DNA from: Vespula vulgaris
Lineage: Eukaryota > Arthropoda > Insecta > Hymenoptera > Vespidae
DNA length: 64,000 nt
NCBI RefSeq assembly: GCF_905475345.1
Contig: NC_066588.1
Location: forward strand, 10,418,501-10,482,500
Direction of reading: 5' to 3'
Shown here piece after piece: positions 46,012-58,048 of this stretch. Every line of letters begins with the position of its first letter. The stretch's first letter is position 1. Below the pieces are notes generated by a model that saw only the letters and a program-made list of their open reading frames with translations, did not search any database and was not told the DNA's origin. Both the position numbers and the translations under genes were made by a program.

Positions 46012-48155
46012 TTCCTTTGTTCCCTTTAAACCGTTATAACTCGGCTCCTATTGATCTGATCTGGACGGAAAAAATATGGGCGTAGAGGGCGCGACGAGCC
46101 CTTTCCAATGACCCCGGTCCGGTTCTCCTAGGTGCTATAGTTTCGGAGAAAAAAATTGTTAAAGAAAAATTTTTTTTTCCTTTGTTCCCTTTAAACCGTT
46201 ATAACTCGGCTCCTATTGGTCCGATCTGGACGAAAAAAATATGGGCGTAGAGGGCGCGACGAGCCCTTTCCAATGACCCCGGTACGGTTCTCCTAGGTGC
46301 TATAGTTTCGGAGAAAAAAATTGTTAAAGAAAAATTTTTTTTTCCTTTGTTCCCTTTAAACCGTTATAACTCGGCTCCTATTGGTCCGATCTGGACGAAA
46401 AAAATATGGGCGTAGAGGGCGCGACGAGCCCTTTCCAATGACCCCGGTCCGGTTCTCCTAGGTGCTATAGTCTCGGAGAAACAAATTGTTAAAGAAAAAT
46501 TTTTTTTTCCTTTGTTCCGTTTAAACCGTTATAAGTCGGCTCCTATTGGTCCGATCTGGACGAAAAAAATATGGGCGCAGAGGGCGCGACGAGCCCTTTC
46601 CAATGACCCCGGTCCGGTTCTCCTAGGTGCTATAGTTTCGGAGAAAAAAATTGTTAAATAAAAATTTTTTTTTCCTTTGTTCCCTTTAAACCGTTATAAC
46701 TCGGCTCCTATTGGTCCGATCTGGACGAAAAAAATATGGGCGTAGAGGGCGCGACGAGCCCTTTCCAATGACCCCGGTCCGGTTCTCCTAGGTGCTATAG
46801 TTTCGGAGAAAAAAATTGTTAAAGAAAAATTTTTTTTTCCTTTGTTCCCTTTAAACCGTTATAACTCGGCTCCTATTGGTCCGATCTGGACGAAAAAAAT
46901 ATGAGCGTAGAGGGCGCGACGAGCCCTTTCCAATGACCCCGGTCCGGTTCTCCTAGGTGCTATAGTTTCGGAGAAAAAAATTGTTAAAGAAAAATATTGT
47001 TTTCCTTTGTTCCCTTTAAACCGTTATAACTCGGCTCCTATTGGTCCGATCTGGACGAAAAAAATATGGGCGTAGAGGGCGCGACGAGCCCTTTCCAACG
47101 ACCCCGGTCCGGTTGTCCTAGGTGCTATAGTTTCGGAGAAAAAAATTGTTAAAGAAAAATTTTTTTTTCCTTTGTTCCCTTTAAACCGTTATAACTCGGC
47201 TCCTATTGGTCCGATCTGGACGAAAAAAATATGGGCGTAGAGGGCGCGACGAGCCCTTTCCAATGACCCCGGTCCGGTTCTCCGAGGTGCTATAGTTTCG
47301 GAGAAAAAAATTGTTAAAGAAAAATTTTGTTTTCCTTTGTTCCCTTTAAACCGTTATAACTCGGCTCCTATTGGTCCGATCTGGACGAAAAAAATATGGG
47401 CGTAGAGGCCGCGACGAGCCCTTTCCAATTACCCCGGTCCGGTTCTCCTAGGTGCTATAGTTTCGGAGAAAAAAATTGTTAAAGAAAAATTTTTTTTTCC
47501 TTTGTTCCCTTTAAACCGTTATAACTCGGCTCCTATTGGTCCGATCTGGACGAAAAAAATATGGGCGTAGAGGGCGCGACGAGCCCTTTCCAATGACCCC
47601 GGTCCGGTTCTCCTAGGTGCTATAGTCTCGGAGAAACAAATTGTTAAAGAAAAATTTTTTTTTCCTTTGTTCCCTTTAAACCGTTATAACTCGGCTCCCA
47701 TTGGTCCGATCTGGACGAAAAAAATATGGGCGTAGAGGGCGCGACGAGCCCTTTCCAACGACCCCGGTCCGGTTCTCCTAGGTGCTATAGTTTCGGAGAA
47801 AAAAATTGTTAAATAAAAATTTTTTTTTCCTTTGTTCCCTTTAAACCGTTATAACTCGGCGCCTATTGGTCCGATCTGGACGAAAAAAATATGGGCGTAG
47901 AGGGCGCGACGAGCCCTTTCCAATGACCCCGATCCGGTTCTCCTAGGTGCTATAGTTTCGGAGAAAAAAATTGTTAAAAAAAATTTTTTTTTCCTTTGTT
48001 CCCTTTAAACCGTTATAACTCGGCTCCTATTGGTCCGATCTGGACGAAAAAAATATCGGCGTAGAGGGCGCGACGAGCCCTTTCCAACGATCCCGGTCCG
48101 GTTCTCGTAGGTGCTATAGTTTGGGAGAAAAAAATTGTTAAAGAAAAATTTTTTT
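46012..48155. repeat. 13-mer HOR (2144 bp), copy 2
   Basis: Repeats 43868-46011 at exactly 2144 bp, including the 1-bp A/T tract deletion near 47980 and rare changes such as CTCGTAGG and AACGATCC. Differences noticed are GGTACGG near 46272, TTCCGTTTAAAC near 46516 and CCAATTACC near 47427. Confidence 0.86.
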
Positions 48156-48815
48156 TTCCTTTGTTCCCTTTAAACCGTTATAACTCGGCTCCTATTGATC
48201 TGATCTGGACGGAAAAAATATGGGCGTAGAGGGCGCGACGAGCCCTTTCCAATGACCCCGGTCCGGTTCTCCTAGGTGCTATAGTTTCGGAGAAAAAAAT
48301 TGTTAAAGAAAAATTTTTTTTTCCTTTGTTCCCTTTAAACCGTTATAACTCGGCTCCTATTGGTCCGATCTGGACGAAAAAAATATGGGCGTAGAGGGCG
48401 CGACGAGCCCTTTCCAATGACCCCGGTACGGTTCTCCTAGGTGCTATAGTTTCGGAGAAAAAAATTGTTAAAGAAAAATTTTTTTTTCCTTTGTTCCCTT
48501 TAAACCGTTATAACTCGGCTCCTATTGGTCCGATCTGGACGAAAAAAATATGGGCGTAGAGGGCGCGACGAGCCCTTTCCAATGACCCCGGTCCGGTTCT
48601 CCTAGGTGCTATAGTCTCGGAGAAACAAATTGTTAAAGAAAAATTTTTTTTTCCTTTGTTCCGTTTAAACCGTTATAAGTCGGCTCCTATTGGTCCGATC
48701 TGGACGAAAAAAATATGGGCGCAGAGGGCGCGACGAGCCCTTTCCAATGACCCCGGTCCGGTTCTCCTAGGTGCTATAGTTTCGGAGAAAAAAATTGTTA
48801 AATAAAAATTTTTTT
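48156..48815. repeat. 13-mer HOR, partial copy 3 (4 monomers)
   Basis: Repeats the first four monomers of the 2144-bp HOR (GATCTGATC; GGTACGG; AGTCTCGG/AAACAAA; TTCCGTTTAAAC with GCGCAGAGG and TAAATAAAAA), sharing GGTACGG and CCGTTT with copy 2. It then switches to a CTGGATGAAAA series, as in the 20-mer. Confidence 0.8.
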
Positions 48816-49475
48816 TTCCTTTGTTCCCTTTAAACCGTTATAACTCGGCTCCTATTGGTCCGATCTGGATGAAAAAAATATGGGCGTAGAGGGCGCGACG
48901 AGCCCTTTCCAATGACCCCGGTCCGGTTCTCCTAGGTGCTATAGTTTCGGAGAAAAAAATTGTTAAAGAAAAATTTTTTTTTCCTTTGTTCCCTTTAAAC
49001 CGTTATAACTCGGCTCCTATTGGTCCGATCTGGACGAAAAAAATATGGGCGTAGAGGGCGCGACGAGCCCTTTCCAACGACCCCGGTCCGGTTCTCCTAG
49101 GTGCTATAGTTTCGGAGAAAAAAATTGTTAAATAAAAATTTTTTTTTCCTTTGTTCCCTTTAAACCGTTATAACTCGGCTCCTATTGGTCCGATCTGGAC
49201 GAAAAAAATATGGGCGTAGAGGGCGCGCCGAGCCCTTTCCAATGACCCCGGTCCGGTTCTCCTAGGTGCTATAGTTTCGGAGAAAAAAATTGTTAAAGAA
49301 AAATTTTTTTTTCCTTTGTTCCCTTTAAACCGTTATAACTCGGCTCCTATTGGTCCGATCTGGACGAAAAAAATATGGGCGTAGAGGGCGCGACGAGCCC
49401 TTTCCAACGACCCCGGTCCGGTTCTCCTAGGTGCTATAGTTTCGGAGAAAAAAATTGTTAAAGAAAAATTTTTTT
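48816..49475. repeat. Four monomers of 20-mer type
   Basis: CTGGATGAAAA; CCAACGACC with GTTAAATAAAAA; GCGCGCCGAG; CCAACGACC. The first three match the order at about 41066-41560, so a piece of the third 20-mer copy, or a relative of it, was joined here. Confidence 0.72.
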
Positions 49476-52274
49476 TTCCTTTGTTCCCTTTAAACCGTTA
49501 TAAGTCGGCTCCTATTGGTCCGATCTGGACGAAAAAAATATGGGCGCAGAGGGCGCGACGAGCCCTTTACAATGACCCCGGTCCGGTTCTCCTAGGTGCT
49601 ATAGTTTCGGAGAAAAAAATTGTTAAATAAAAATTTTTCTTTCCTTTGTTCCCTTTAAACCGTTATAACTCGGCTCCTATTGGTCCGATCTGGACGAAAA
49701 AAATATGGGCGTAGAGGGCGCGACGAGCCCTTTCCAATGACCCCGGTCCGGTTCTCCTAGGTGCTATAGTTTCGGAGAAAAAAATTGTTAAAGAAAAATT
49801 TTTTTTTCCTTTGTTCCCTTTAAACCGTTATAACTCGGCTCCTATTGGTCCGATCTGGACGAAAAAAATATGGGCGTAGAGGGCGTGACGAGCCCTTTCC
49901 AATGACCCCGGTCCGGTTCTCCTAGGTGCTATAGTTTCGGAGAAAAAAATTGTTAAATAAAAATTTTTCTTTCCTTTGTTCCCTTTAAACCGTTATAACT
50001 CGGCTCCTATTGGTCCGATCTGGACGAAAAAAATATGGGCGTAGAGGGCGCGACGAGCCCTTTCCAATGACCCCGGTCCGGTTCTCCTAGGTGCTATAGT
50101 TTCGGAGAAAAAAATTGTTAAAGAAAAATTTTTTTTTCCTTTGTTCCCTTTAAACCGTTATAACTCGGCTCCTATTGGTCCGATCTGGACGAAAAAAATA
50201 TGGGCGTAGAGGGCGTGACGAGCCCTTTCCAATGACCCCGGTCCGGTTCTCCTAGGTGCTATAGTTTCGGAGAAAAAAATTGTTAAAGAAAAATATTGTT
50301 TTCCTTTGTTCCCTTTAAACCGTTATAACTCGGCTCCTATTGGTCCGATCTGGACGAAAAAAATATGGGCGCAGAGGGCGCGACGAGCCCTTTCCAACGA
50401 CCCCGGTCCGGTTGTCCTAGGTGCTATAGTTTCGGAGAAAAAAATTGTTAAAGAAAAATTTTTTTTTCCTTTGTTCCCTTTAAACCGTTATAACTCGGCT
50501 CCTATTGGTCCGATCTGGACGAAAAAAATATGGGCGTAGAGGGCGCGACGAGCCCTTTCCAATGACCCCGGTCCGGTTCTCCGAGGTGCTATAGTTTCGG
50601 AGAAAAAAATTGTTAAAGAAAAATTTTGTTTTCCTTTGTTCCCTTTAAACCGTTATAACTCGGCTCCTATTGGTCCGATCTGGACGAAAAAAATATGGGC
50701 GTAGAGGCCGCGACGAGCCCTTTCCAATTCCCCCGGTCCGGTTCTCCTAGGTGCTATAGTTTCGGAGAAAAAAATTGTTAAAGAAAAATTTTTTTTTCCT
50801 TTGTTCCCTTTAAACCGTTATAACTCGGCTCCTATTGGTCCGATCTGGACGAAAAAAATATGGGCGTAGAGGGCGCGACGAGCCCTTTCCAACGACCCCG
50901 GTCCGGTTCTCCTAGGTGCTATAGTTTCGGAGAAAAAAATTGTTAAAGAAAAATTTTTTTTTCCTTTGTTCCCTTTAAACCGTTATAACTCGGCGCCTAT
51001 TGGTCCGATCTGGACGAAAAAAATATGGGCGTAGAGGGCGCGACGAGCCCTTTCCAATGACCCCGGTCCGGTTCTCCTAGGTCCTATAGTTTCGGAGAAA
51101 AAAATTGTTAAAGAAAAATTTTTTTTTCCATTGTTCCCTTTAAACCGTTATAACTCGGCTCCTATTGGTCCGATCTGGACGAAAAAAATATGGGCGTAGA
51201 GGGCGCGACGAGCCCTTTCCAATGACCCCGATCCGGTTCTCCTAGGTGCTATAGTTTCGGAGAAAAAAATTGTTAAAAAAAATTTTTCTTTGTTCCCTTT
51301 AAACCGTTATAACTCGGCTCCTATTGGTCCGATCTGGACGAAAAAAATATCGGCGTAGAGGGCGCGACGAGCCCTTTCCAACGACCCCGGTCCTGTTCTC
51401 CTAGGTGCTATAGTTTGGGAGAAAAAAATTGTTAAAGAAAAATTTTTTTTTCCTTTGTTCCCTTTAAACCGTTATAACTCGGCTCCTATTGATCTGATCT
51501 GGACGGAAAAAATATGGGCGTAGAGGGCGCGACGAGCCCTTTCCAATGACCCCGGTCCGGTTCTCCTAGGTGCTATAGTTTCGGAGAAAAAAATTGTTAA
51601 AGAAAAATTTTTTTTTCCTTTGTTCCCTTTAAACCGTTATAACTCGGCTCCTATTGGTCCGATCTGGACGAAAAAAATATGGGCGTAGAGGGCGCGACGA
51701 GCCCTTTCCAATGACCCCGGTCCGGTTCTCCTAGGTGCTATAGTTTCGGAGAAAAAAATTGTTAAAGAAAAATTTTTTTTTCCTTTGTTCCCTTTAAACC
51801 GTTATAACTCGGCTCCTATTGGTCCGATCTGGACGAAAAAAATATGGGCGTAGAGGGCGCGACGAGCCCTTTCCAATGACCCCGGTCCGGTTCTCCTAGG
51901 TGCTATAGTTTCGGAGAAAAAAATTGTTAAAGAAAAATTTTTTTTTCCTTTGTTCCCTTTAAACCGTTATAACTCGGCTCCTATTGGTCCGATCTGGACG
52001 AAAAAAATATGGGCGTAGAGGGCGCGACGAGCCCTTTCCAATGACCCCGGTCCGGTTCTCCTAGGTGCTACAGTTTCGGAGAAAAAAATTGTTAAAGAAA
52101 AATTTCTTTTTCCTTTGTTCCCTTTAAACCGTTATAACTCGGCTCCTATTGGTCCGATCTGGACGAAAAAAATATGGGCGTAGAGGGCGCGACGAGCCCT
52201 TTCCAATGACCCCGGTCCGGTTCTCCTAGGTGCTATAGTCTCGGAGAAACAAATTGTTAAAGAAAAATTTTTTT
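49476..52274. repeat. 17-mer HOR copy 1 (2799 bp)
   Basis: Order includes ATAAGTCGG/GCGCAGAGG with CCTTTACAATG and TTTTTCTTTCC; GCGTGACG monomers; AATATTGTTTTCC with GCGCAGAGG and GGTTGTCC; TTCTCCGAGG; GAGGCCGCG with CCAATTCCCCC; GGCGCC with GGTCCTATAG; CCATTG with CCGATCCGG; ATATCGG/GGTCCTGTTCT/TTTGGGAG; GATCTGATC; TTTCTTTTTCC; AGTCTCGG/AAACAAA. Seventeen monomers minus 6 bp. All six missing bases lie in the A/T tract near 51276-51290, the largest indel seen in the window. A two-monomer repeat (TTTTTCTTTCC, 330 bp apart) lies at 49.6-50.0 kb. Confidence 0.82.
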
Positions 52275-53264
52275 TTCCTTTGTTCCCTTTAAACCGTTAT
52301 AAGTCGGCTCCTATTGGTCCGATCTGGACGAAAAAAATATGGGCGCAGAGGGCGCGACGAGCCCTTTACAATGACCCCGGTCCGGTTCTCCTAGGTGCTA
52401 TAGTTTCGGAGAAAAAAATTGTTAAATAAAAATTTTTCTTTCCTTTGTTCCCTTTAAACCGTTATAACTCGGCTCCTATTGGTCCGATCTGGACGAAAAA
52501 AATATGGGCGTAGAGGGCGCGACGAGCCCTTTCCAATGACCCCGGTCCGGTTCTCCTAGGTGCTATAGTTTCGGAGAAAAAAATTGTTAAAGAAAAATTT
52601 TTTTTTCCTTTGTTCCCTTTAAACCGTTATAACTCGGCTCCTATTGGTCCGATCTGGACGAAAAAAATATGGGCGTAGAGGGCGTGACGAGCCCTTTCCA
52701 ATGACCCCGGTCCGGTTCTCCTAGGTGCTATAGTTTCGGAGAAAAAAATTGTTAAATAAAAATTTTTCTTTCCTTTGTTCCCTTTAAACCGTTATAACTC
52801 GGCTCCTATTGGTCCGATCTGGACGAAAAAAATATGGGCGTAGAGGGCGCGACGAGCCCTTTCCAATGACCCCGGTCCGGTTCTCCTAGGTGCTATAGTT
52901 TCGGAGAAAAAAATTGTTAAAGAAAAATTTTTTTTTCCTTTGTTCCCTTTAAACCGTTATAACTCGGCTCCTATTGGTCCGATCTGGACGAAAAAAATAT
53001 GGGCGTAGAGGGCGTGACGAGCCCTTTCCAATGACCCCGGTCCGGTTCTCCTAGGTGCTATAGTTTCGGAGAAAAAAATTGTTAAAGAAAAATATTGTTT
53101 TCCTTTGTTCCCTTTAAACCGTTATAACTCGGCTCCTATTGGTCCGATCTGGACGAAAAAAATATGGGCGCAGAGGGCGCGACGAGCCCTTTCCAACGAC
53201 CCCGGTCCGGTTGTCCTAGGTGCTATAGTTTCGGAGAAAAAAATTGTTAAAGAAAAATTTTTTT
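52275..53264. repeat. 17-mer HOR partial copy 2 (6 monomers)
   Basis: Repeats the first six monomers of 49476 at an offset of 2799 bp (CCTTTACAATG near 52365, GCGTGACG near 52683 and 53013, AATATTGTTTTCC with GCGCAGAGG and GGTTGTCC near 53090-53215). The seventh monomer carries AGTCTCGG/AAACAAA instead of TTCTCCGAGG, so the copy ends there. Confidence 0.82.
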
Positions 53265-54914
53265 TTCCTTTGTTCCCTTTAAACCGTTATAACTCGGCTC
53301 CTATTGGTCCGATCTGGACGAAAAAAATATGGGCGTAGAGGGCGCGACGAGCCCTTTCCAATGACCCCGGTCCGGTTCTCCTAGGTGCTATAGTCTCGGA
53401 GAAACAAATTGTTAAAGAAAAATTTTTTTTTCCTTTGTTCCCTTTAAACCGTTATAACTCGGCTCCTATTGGTCCGATCTGGACGAAAAAAATATGGGCG
53501 TAGAGGGCGCGACGAGCCCTTTCCAACGACCCCGGTCCTGTTCTCCTAGGTGCTATAGTTTGGGAGAAAAAAATTGTTAAAGAAAAATTTTTTTTTCCTT
53601 TGTTCCCTTTAAACCGTTATAACTCGGCTCCTATTGATCTGATCTGGACGGAAAAAATATGGGCGTAGAGGGCGCGACGAGCCCTTTCCAATGACCCCGG
53701 TCCGGTTCTCCTAGGTGCTATAGTTTCGGAGAAAAAAATTGTTAAAGAAAAATTTTTTTTCCCTTTGTTCCCTTTAAACCGTTATAACTCGGCTCCTATT
53801 GGTCCGATCTGGACGAAAAAAATATGGGCGTAGAGGGCGCGACGAGCCCTTTCCAATGACCCCGGTCCGGTTCTCCTAGGTGCTATAGTTTCGGAGAAAA
53901 AAATTGTTAAAGAAAAATTTTTTTTTCCTTTGTTCCCTTTAAACCGTTATAACTCGGCTCCTATTGGTCCAATCTGGACGAATAAAATATGGGCGTAGAG
54001 GGCGCGACGAGCCCTTTCCAATGACCCCGGTCCGGTTCTCCTAGGTGCTACAGTCTCGGAGAAACAAATTGTTAAAGAAAAATTTTTTTTTCCTTTGTTC
54101 CATTTAAACCGTTATAAGTCGGCTCCTATTGGTCCGATCTGGACGAAAAAAATATGGGCGCAGAGGGCGCGACGAGCCCTTTCCAATGACCCCGGTCCGG
54201 TTCTCCTAGGTGCTATAGTTTCGGAGAAAAAAATTGTTAAATAAAAATTTTTTTTTCCTTTGTTCCCTTTAAACCGTTATAACTCGGCTCCTATTGGTCC
54301 GATCTGGACGAAAAAAATATGGGCGCAGAGGGCGCGACGAGCCCTTTCCAATGACCCCGGTCCGGTTCTCCTAGGTGCTATAGTTTCGGAGAAAAAAATT
54401 GTTAAATAAAAATTTTTTTTTCCTTTGTTCCCTTTAAACCGTTATAACTCGGCTCCTATTGGTCCGATCTGGATGAAAAAAATATGGGCGTAGAGGGCGC
54501 GACGAGCCCTTTCCAATGACCCCGGTCCGGTTCTCCTAGGTGCTATAGTTTCGGAGAAAAAAATTGTTAAAGAAAAATTTTTTTTTCCTTTGTTCCCTTT
54601 AAACCGTTATAACTCGGCTCCTATTGGTCCGATCTGGACGAAAAAAATATGGGCGTAGAGGGCGCGACGAGCCCTTTCCAACGACCCCGGTCCGGTTCTC
54701 CTAGGTGCTATAGTTTCGGAGAAAAAAATTGTTAAATAAAAATTTTTTTTTCCTTTGTTCCCTTTAAACCGTTATAACTCGGCTCCTATTGGTCCGATCT
54801 GGACGAAAAAAATATGGGCGTAGAGGGCGCGCCGAGCCCTTTCCAATGACCCCGGTCCGGTTCTCCTAGGTGCTATAGTTTCGGAGAAAAAAATTGTTAA
54901 ATAAAAATTTTTTT
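53265..54914. repeat. Ten-monomer mosaic
   Basis: AGTCTCGG/AAACAAA; GGTCCTGTTCT with TTTGGGAG; GATCTGATC; a TTTCCCTTTG junction variant near 53758; TCCAATCTGG with GAATAAAATATG near 53968-53990; two GCGCAGAGG monomers with TAAATAAAAA in a row; CTGGATGAAAA; CCAACGACC with TAAATAAAAA; GCGCGCCGAG. The pieces match parts of the 20-mer, 13-mer and 17-mer HORs in new combinations. Confidence 0.68.
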
Positions 54915-56399
54915 TTCCTTTGTTCCCTTTAAACCGTTATAACTCGGCTCCTATTGGTCCGATCTGGACGAAAAAAATATGGGCGTAGAGGGCGCGACGA
55001 GCCCTTTCCAATGACCCCGGTCCGGTTCTCCTAGGTGCAATAGTTTCGGAGAAAAAAATTGTTAAATAAAAATTTTTTTTTCCTTTGTTCCCTTTAAACC
55101 GTTATAACTCGGCTCCTATTGGTCCGATCTGGACGAAAAAAATATGGGCGTAGAGGGCGCGACGAGCCCTTTCCAATGACCCCGGTCCGGTTCTCCTAGG
55201 TGCTATAGTTTCGGAGAAAAAAATTGTTAAAGAAAAATTTTTTTTTCCTTTGTTCCCTTTAAACCGTTATAACTCGGCTCCTATTGGTCCGATCTGGACG
55301 AAAAAAATATGGGCGTAGAGGGCGCGACGAGCCCTTTCCAATGACCCCGGTCCGGTTCTCCTAGGTGCTATAGTTTCGGAGAAAAAAATTGTTAAAGAAA
55401 AATATTGTTTTCCTTTGTTCCCTTTAAACCGTTATAACTCGGCTCCTATTGGTCCGATCTGGACGAAAAAAATATGGGCGTAGAGGGCGCGACGAGCCCT
55501 TTCCAACGACCCCGGTCCGGTTGTCCTAGGTGCTATAGTTTCGGAGAAAAAAATTGTTAAAGAAAAATTTTTTTTTCCTTTGTTCCCTTTAAACCGTTAT
55601 AACTCGGCTCCTATTGGTCCGATCTGGACGAAAAAAATATGGGCGTAGAGGGCGCGACGAGCCCTTTCCAATGACCCCGGTCCGGTTCTCCTAGGTGCTA
55701 TAGTCTCGGAGAAACAAATTGTTAAAGAAAAATTTTTTTTTCCTTTGTTCCCTTTAAACCGTTATAACTCGGCTCCTATTGGTCCGATCTGGACGAAAAA
55801 AATATGGGCGTAGAGGGCGCGACGAGCCCTTTCCAACGACCCCGGTCCGGTTCTCCTAGGTGCTATAGTTTCGGAGAAAAAAATTGTTAAATAAAAATTT
55901 TTTTTTCCTTTGTTCCCTTTAAACCGTTATAACTCGGCTCCTGTTGGTCCGATCTGGACGAAAAAAATATGGGCGTAGAGGGCGCGACGAGCCCTTTCCA
56001 ATGACCCCGGTCCGGTTCTCCTAGGTGCTATAGTTTCGGAGAAAAAAATTGTTAAAGAAAAATTTTTTTTTCCTTTGTTCCCTTTAAACCGTTATAACTC
56101 GGCTCCTATTGGTCCGATCTGGACGAAAAAAATATGGGCGTAGAGGGCGCGACGAGCCCTTTCCAATGACCCCGGTCCGGTTCTCCTAGGTGCTACAGTT
56201 TCGGAGAAAAAAATTGTTAAAGAAAAATTGTTTTTTCCTTTGTCCCCTTTAAACCGTTATAACTCGGCTCCTATTGGTCCGATCTGGACGAAAAAAATAT
56301 GGGCGTAGAGGGCGCGACGAGCCCTTTCCAATGACCCCGGTCCGGTTCTCCTAGGTGCTATAGTCTCGGAGAAACAAATTGTTAAAGAAAAATTTTTTT
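54915..56399. repeat. GCAATAG-marked HOR copy, 9 monomers
   Basis: Begins with a monomer carrying GTGCAATAG (near 55037) and GTTAAATAAAAA. It includes AATATTGTTTTCC/GGTTGTCC, AGTCTCGG/AAACAAA, CCAACGACC with TAAATAAAAA, CTGTTGG, and TGCTACAG with AAATTGTTTTTTCC and TTTGTCCCC. Length 1485 bp, exactly nine monomers to the next GTGCAATAG monomer at 56400. Confidence 0.78.
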
Positions 56400-58048
56400 T
56401 TCCTTTGTTCCCTTTAAACCGTTATAAGTCGGCTCCTATTGGTCCGATCTGGACGAAAAAAATATGGGCGCAGAGGGCGCGACGAGCCCTTTCCAATGAC
56501 CCCGGTCCGGTTCTCCTAGGTGCAATAGTTTCGGAGAAAAAAATTGTTAAATAAAAATTTTTTTTTCCTTTGTTCCCTTTAAACCGTTATAACTCGGCTC
56601 CTATTGGTCCGATCTGGACGAAAAAAATATGGGCGTAGAGGGCGCGACGAGCCCTTTCCAATGACCCCGGTCCGGTTCTCCTAGGTGCTATAGTTTCGGA
56701 GAAAAAAATTGTTAAAGAAAAATTTTTTTTTCCTTTGTTCCCTTTAAACCGTTATAACTCGGCTCCTATTGGTCCGATCTGGACGAAAAAAATATGGGCG
56801 TAGAGGGCGCGACGAGCCCTTTCCAATGACCCCGGTCCGGTTCTCCTAGGTGCTATAGTTTCGGAGAAAAAAATTGTTAAAGAAAAATATTGTTTTCCTT
56901 TGTTCCCTTTAAACCGTTATAACTCGGCTCCTATTGGTCCGATCTGGACGAAAAAAATATGGGCGTAGAGGGCGCGACGAGCCCTTTCCAACGACCCCGG
57001 TCCGGTTGTCCTAGGTGCTATAGTTTCGGAGAAAAAAATTGTTAAAGAAAAATTTTTTTTTCCTTTGTTCCCTTTAAACCGTTATAACTCGGCTCCTATT
57101 GGTCCGATCTGGACGAAAAAAATATGGGCGTAGAGGGCGCGACGAGCCCTTTCCAATGACCCCGGTCCGGTTCTCCTAGGTGCTATAGTCTCGGAGAAAC
57201 AAATTGTTAAAGAAAAATTTTTTTTTCCTTTGTTCCCTTTAAACCGTTATAACTCGGCTCCTATTGGTCCGATCTGGACGAAAAAAATATGGGCGTAGAG
57301 GGCGCGACGAGCCCTTTCCAACGACCCCGGTCCGGTTCTCCTAGGTGCTATAGTTTCGGAGAAAAAAATTGTTAAATAAAAATTTTTTTTTCCTTTGTTC
57401 CCTTTAAACCGTTATAACTCGGCTCCTGTTGGTCCGATCTGGACGAAAAAAATATGGGCGTAGAGGGCGCGACGAGCCCTTTCCAATGACCCCGGTCCGG
57501 TCCTCCTAGGTGCTATAGTTTCGGAGAAAAAAATTGTTAAAGAAAAATTTTTTTTCCTTTGTTCCCTTTAAACCGTTATAACTCGGCTCCTATTGGTCCG
57601 ATCTGGACGAAAAAAATATGGGCGTAGAGGGCGCGACGAGCCCTTTCCAATGACCCCGGTTCGGTTCTCCTAGGTGCTATAGTTTCGGAGAAAAAAATTG
57701 TTATAGAAAAATTTTTTTTTCCTTTGTTCCCTTTAAACCGTTATAACTCGGCTCCTATTGGTCCGATCTGGACGAAAAAAATATGGGCGTAGAGGGCGCG
57801 ACGAGCCCTTTCCAATGACCCCGGTCCGGTTCTCCTAGGTGCTACAGTTTCGGAGAAAAAAATTGTTAAAGAAAAATTTTTTTTTCCTTTGTTCCCTTTA
57901 AACCGTTATAACTCGGCTCCTATTGGTCCGATCTGGACGAAAAAAATATGGGCGTAGAGGGCGCGACGAGCCCTTTCCAATGACCCCGGTCCGGTTCTCC
58001 TAGGTGCTATAGTCTCGGAGAAACAAATTGTTAAAGAAAAATTTTTTT
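56400..58048. repeat. GCAATAG-marked HOR copy, 10 monomers
   Basis: As the 9-mer before it, but the GTGCAATAG monomer also has ATAAGTCGG and GCGCAGAGG. The CTGTTGG monomer gains GGTCCTCC and a T8 tract, and a GGTTCGG/GTTATAGAAAA monomer follows it. Length 1649 bp; the missing base is the T8 tract near 57548. Confidence 0.78.
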
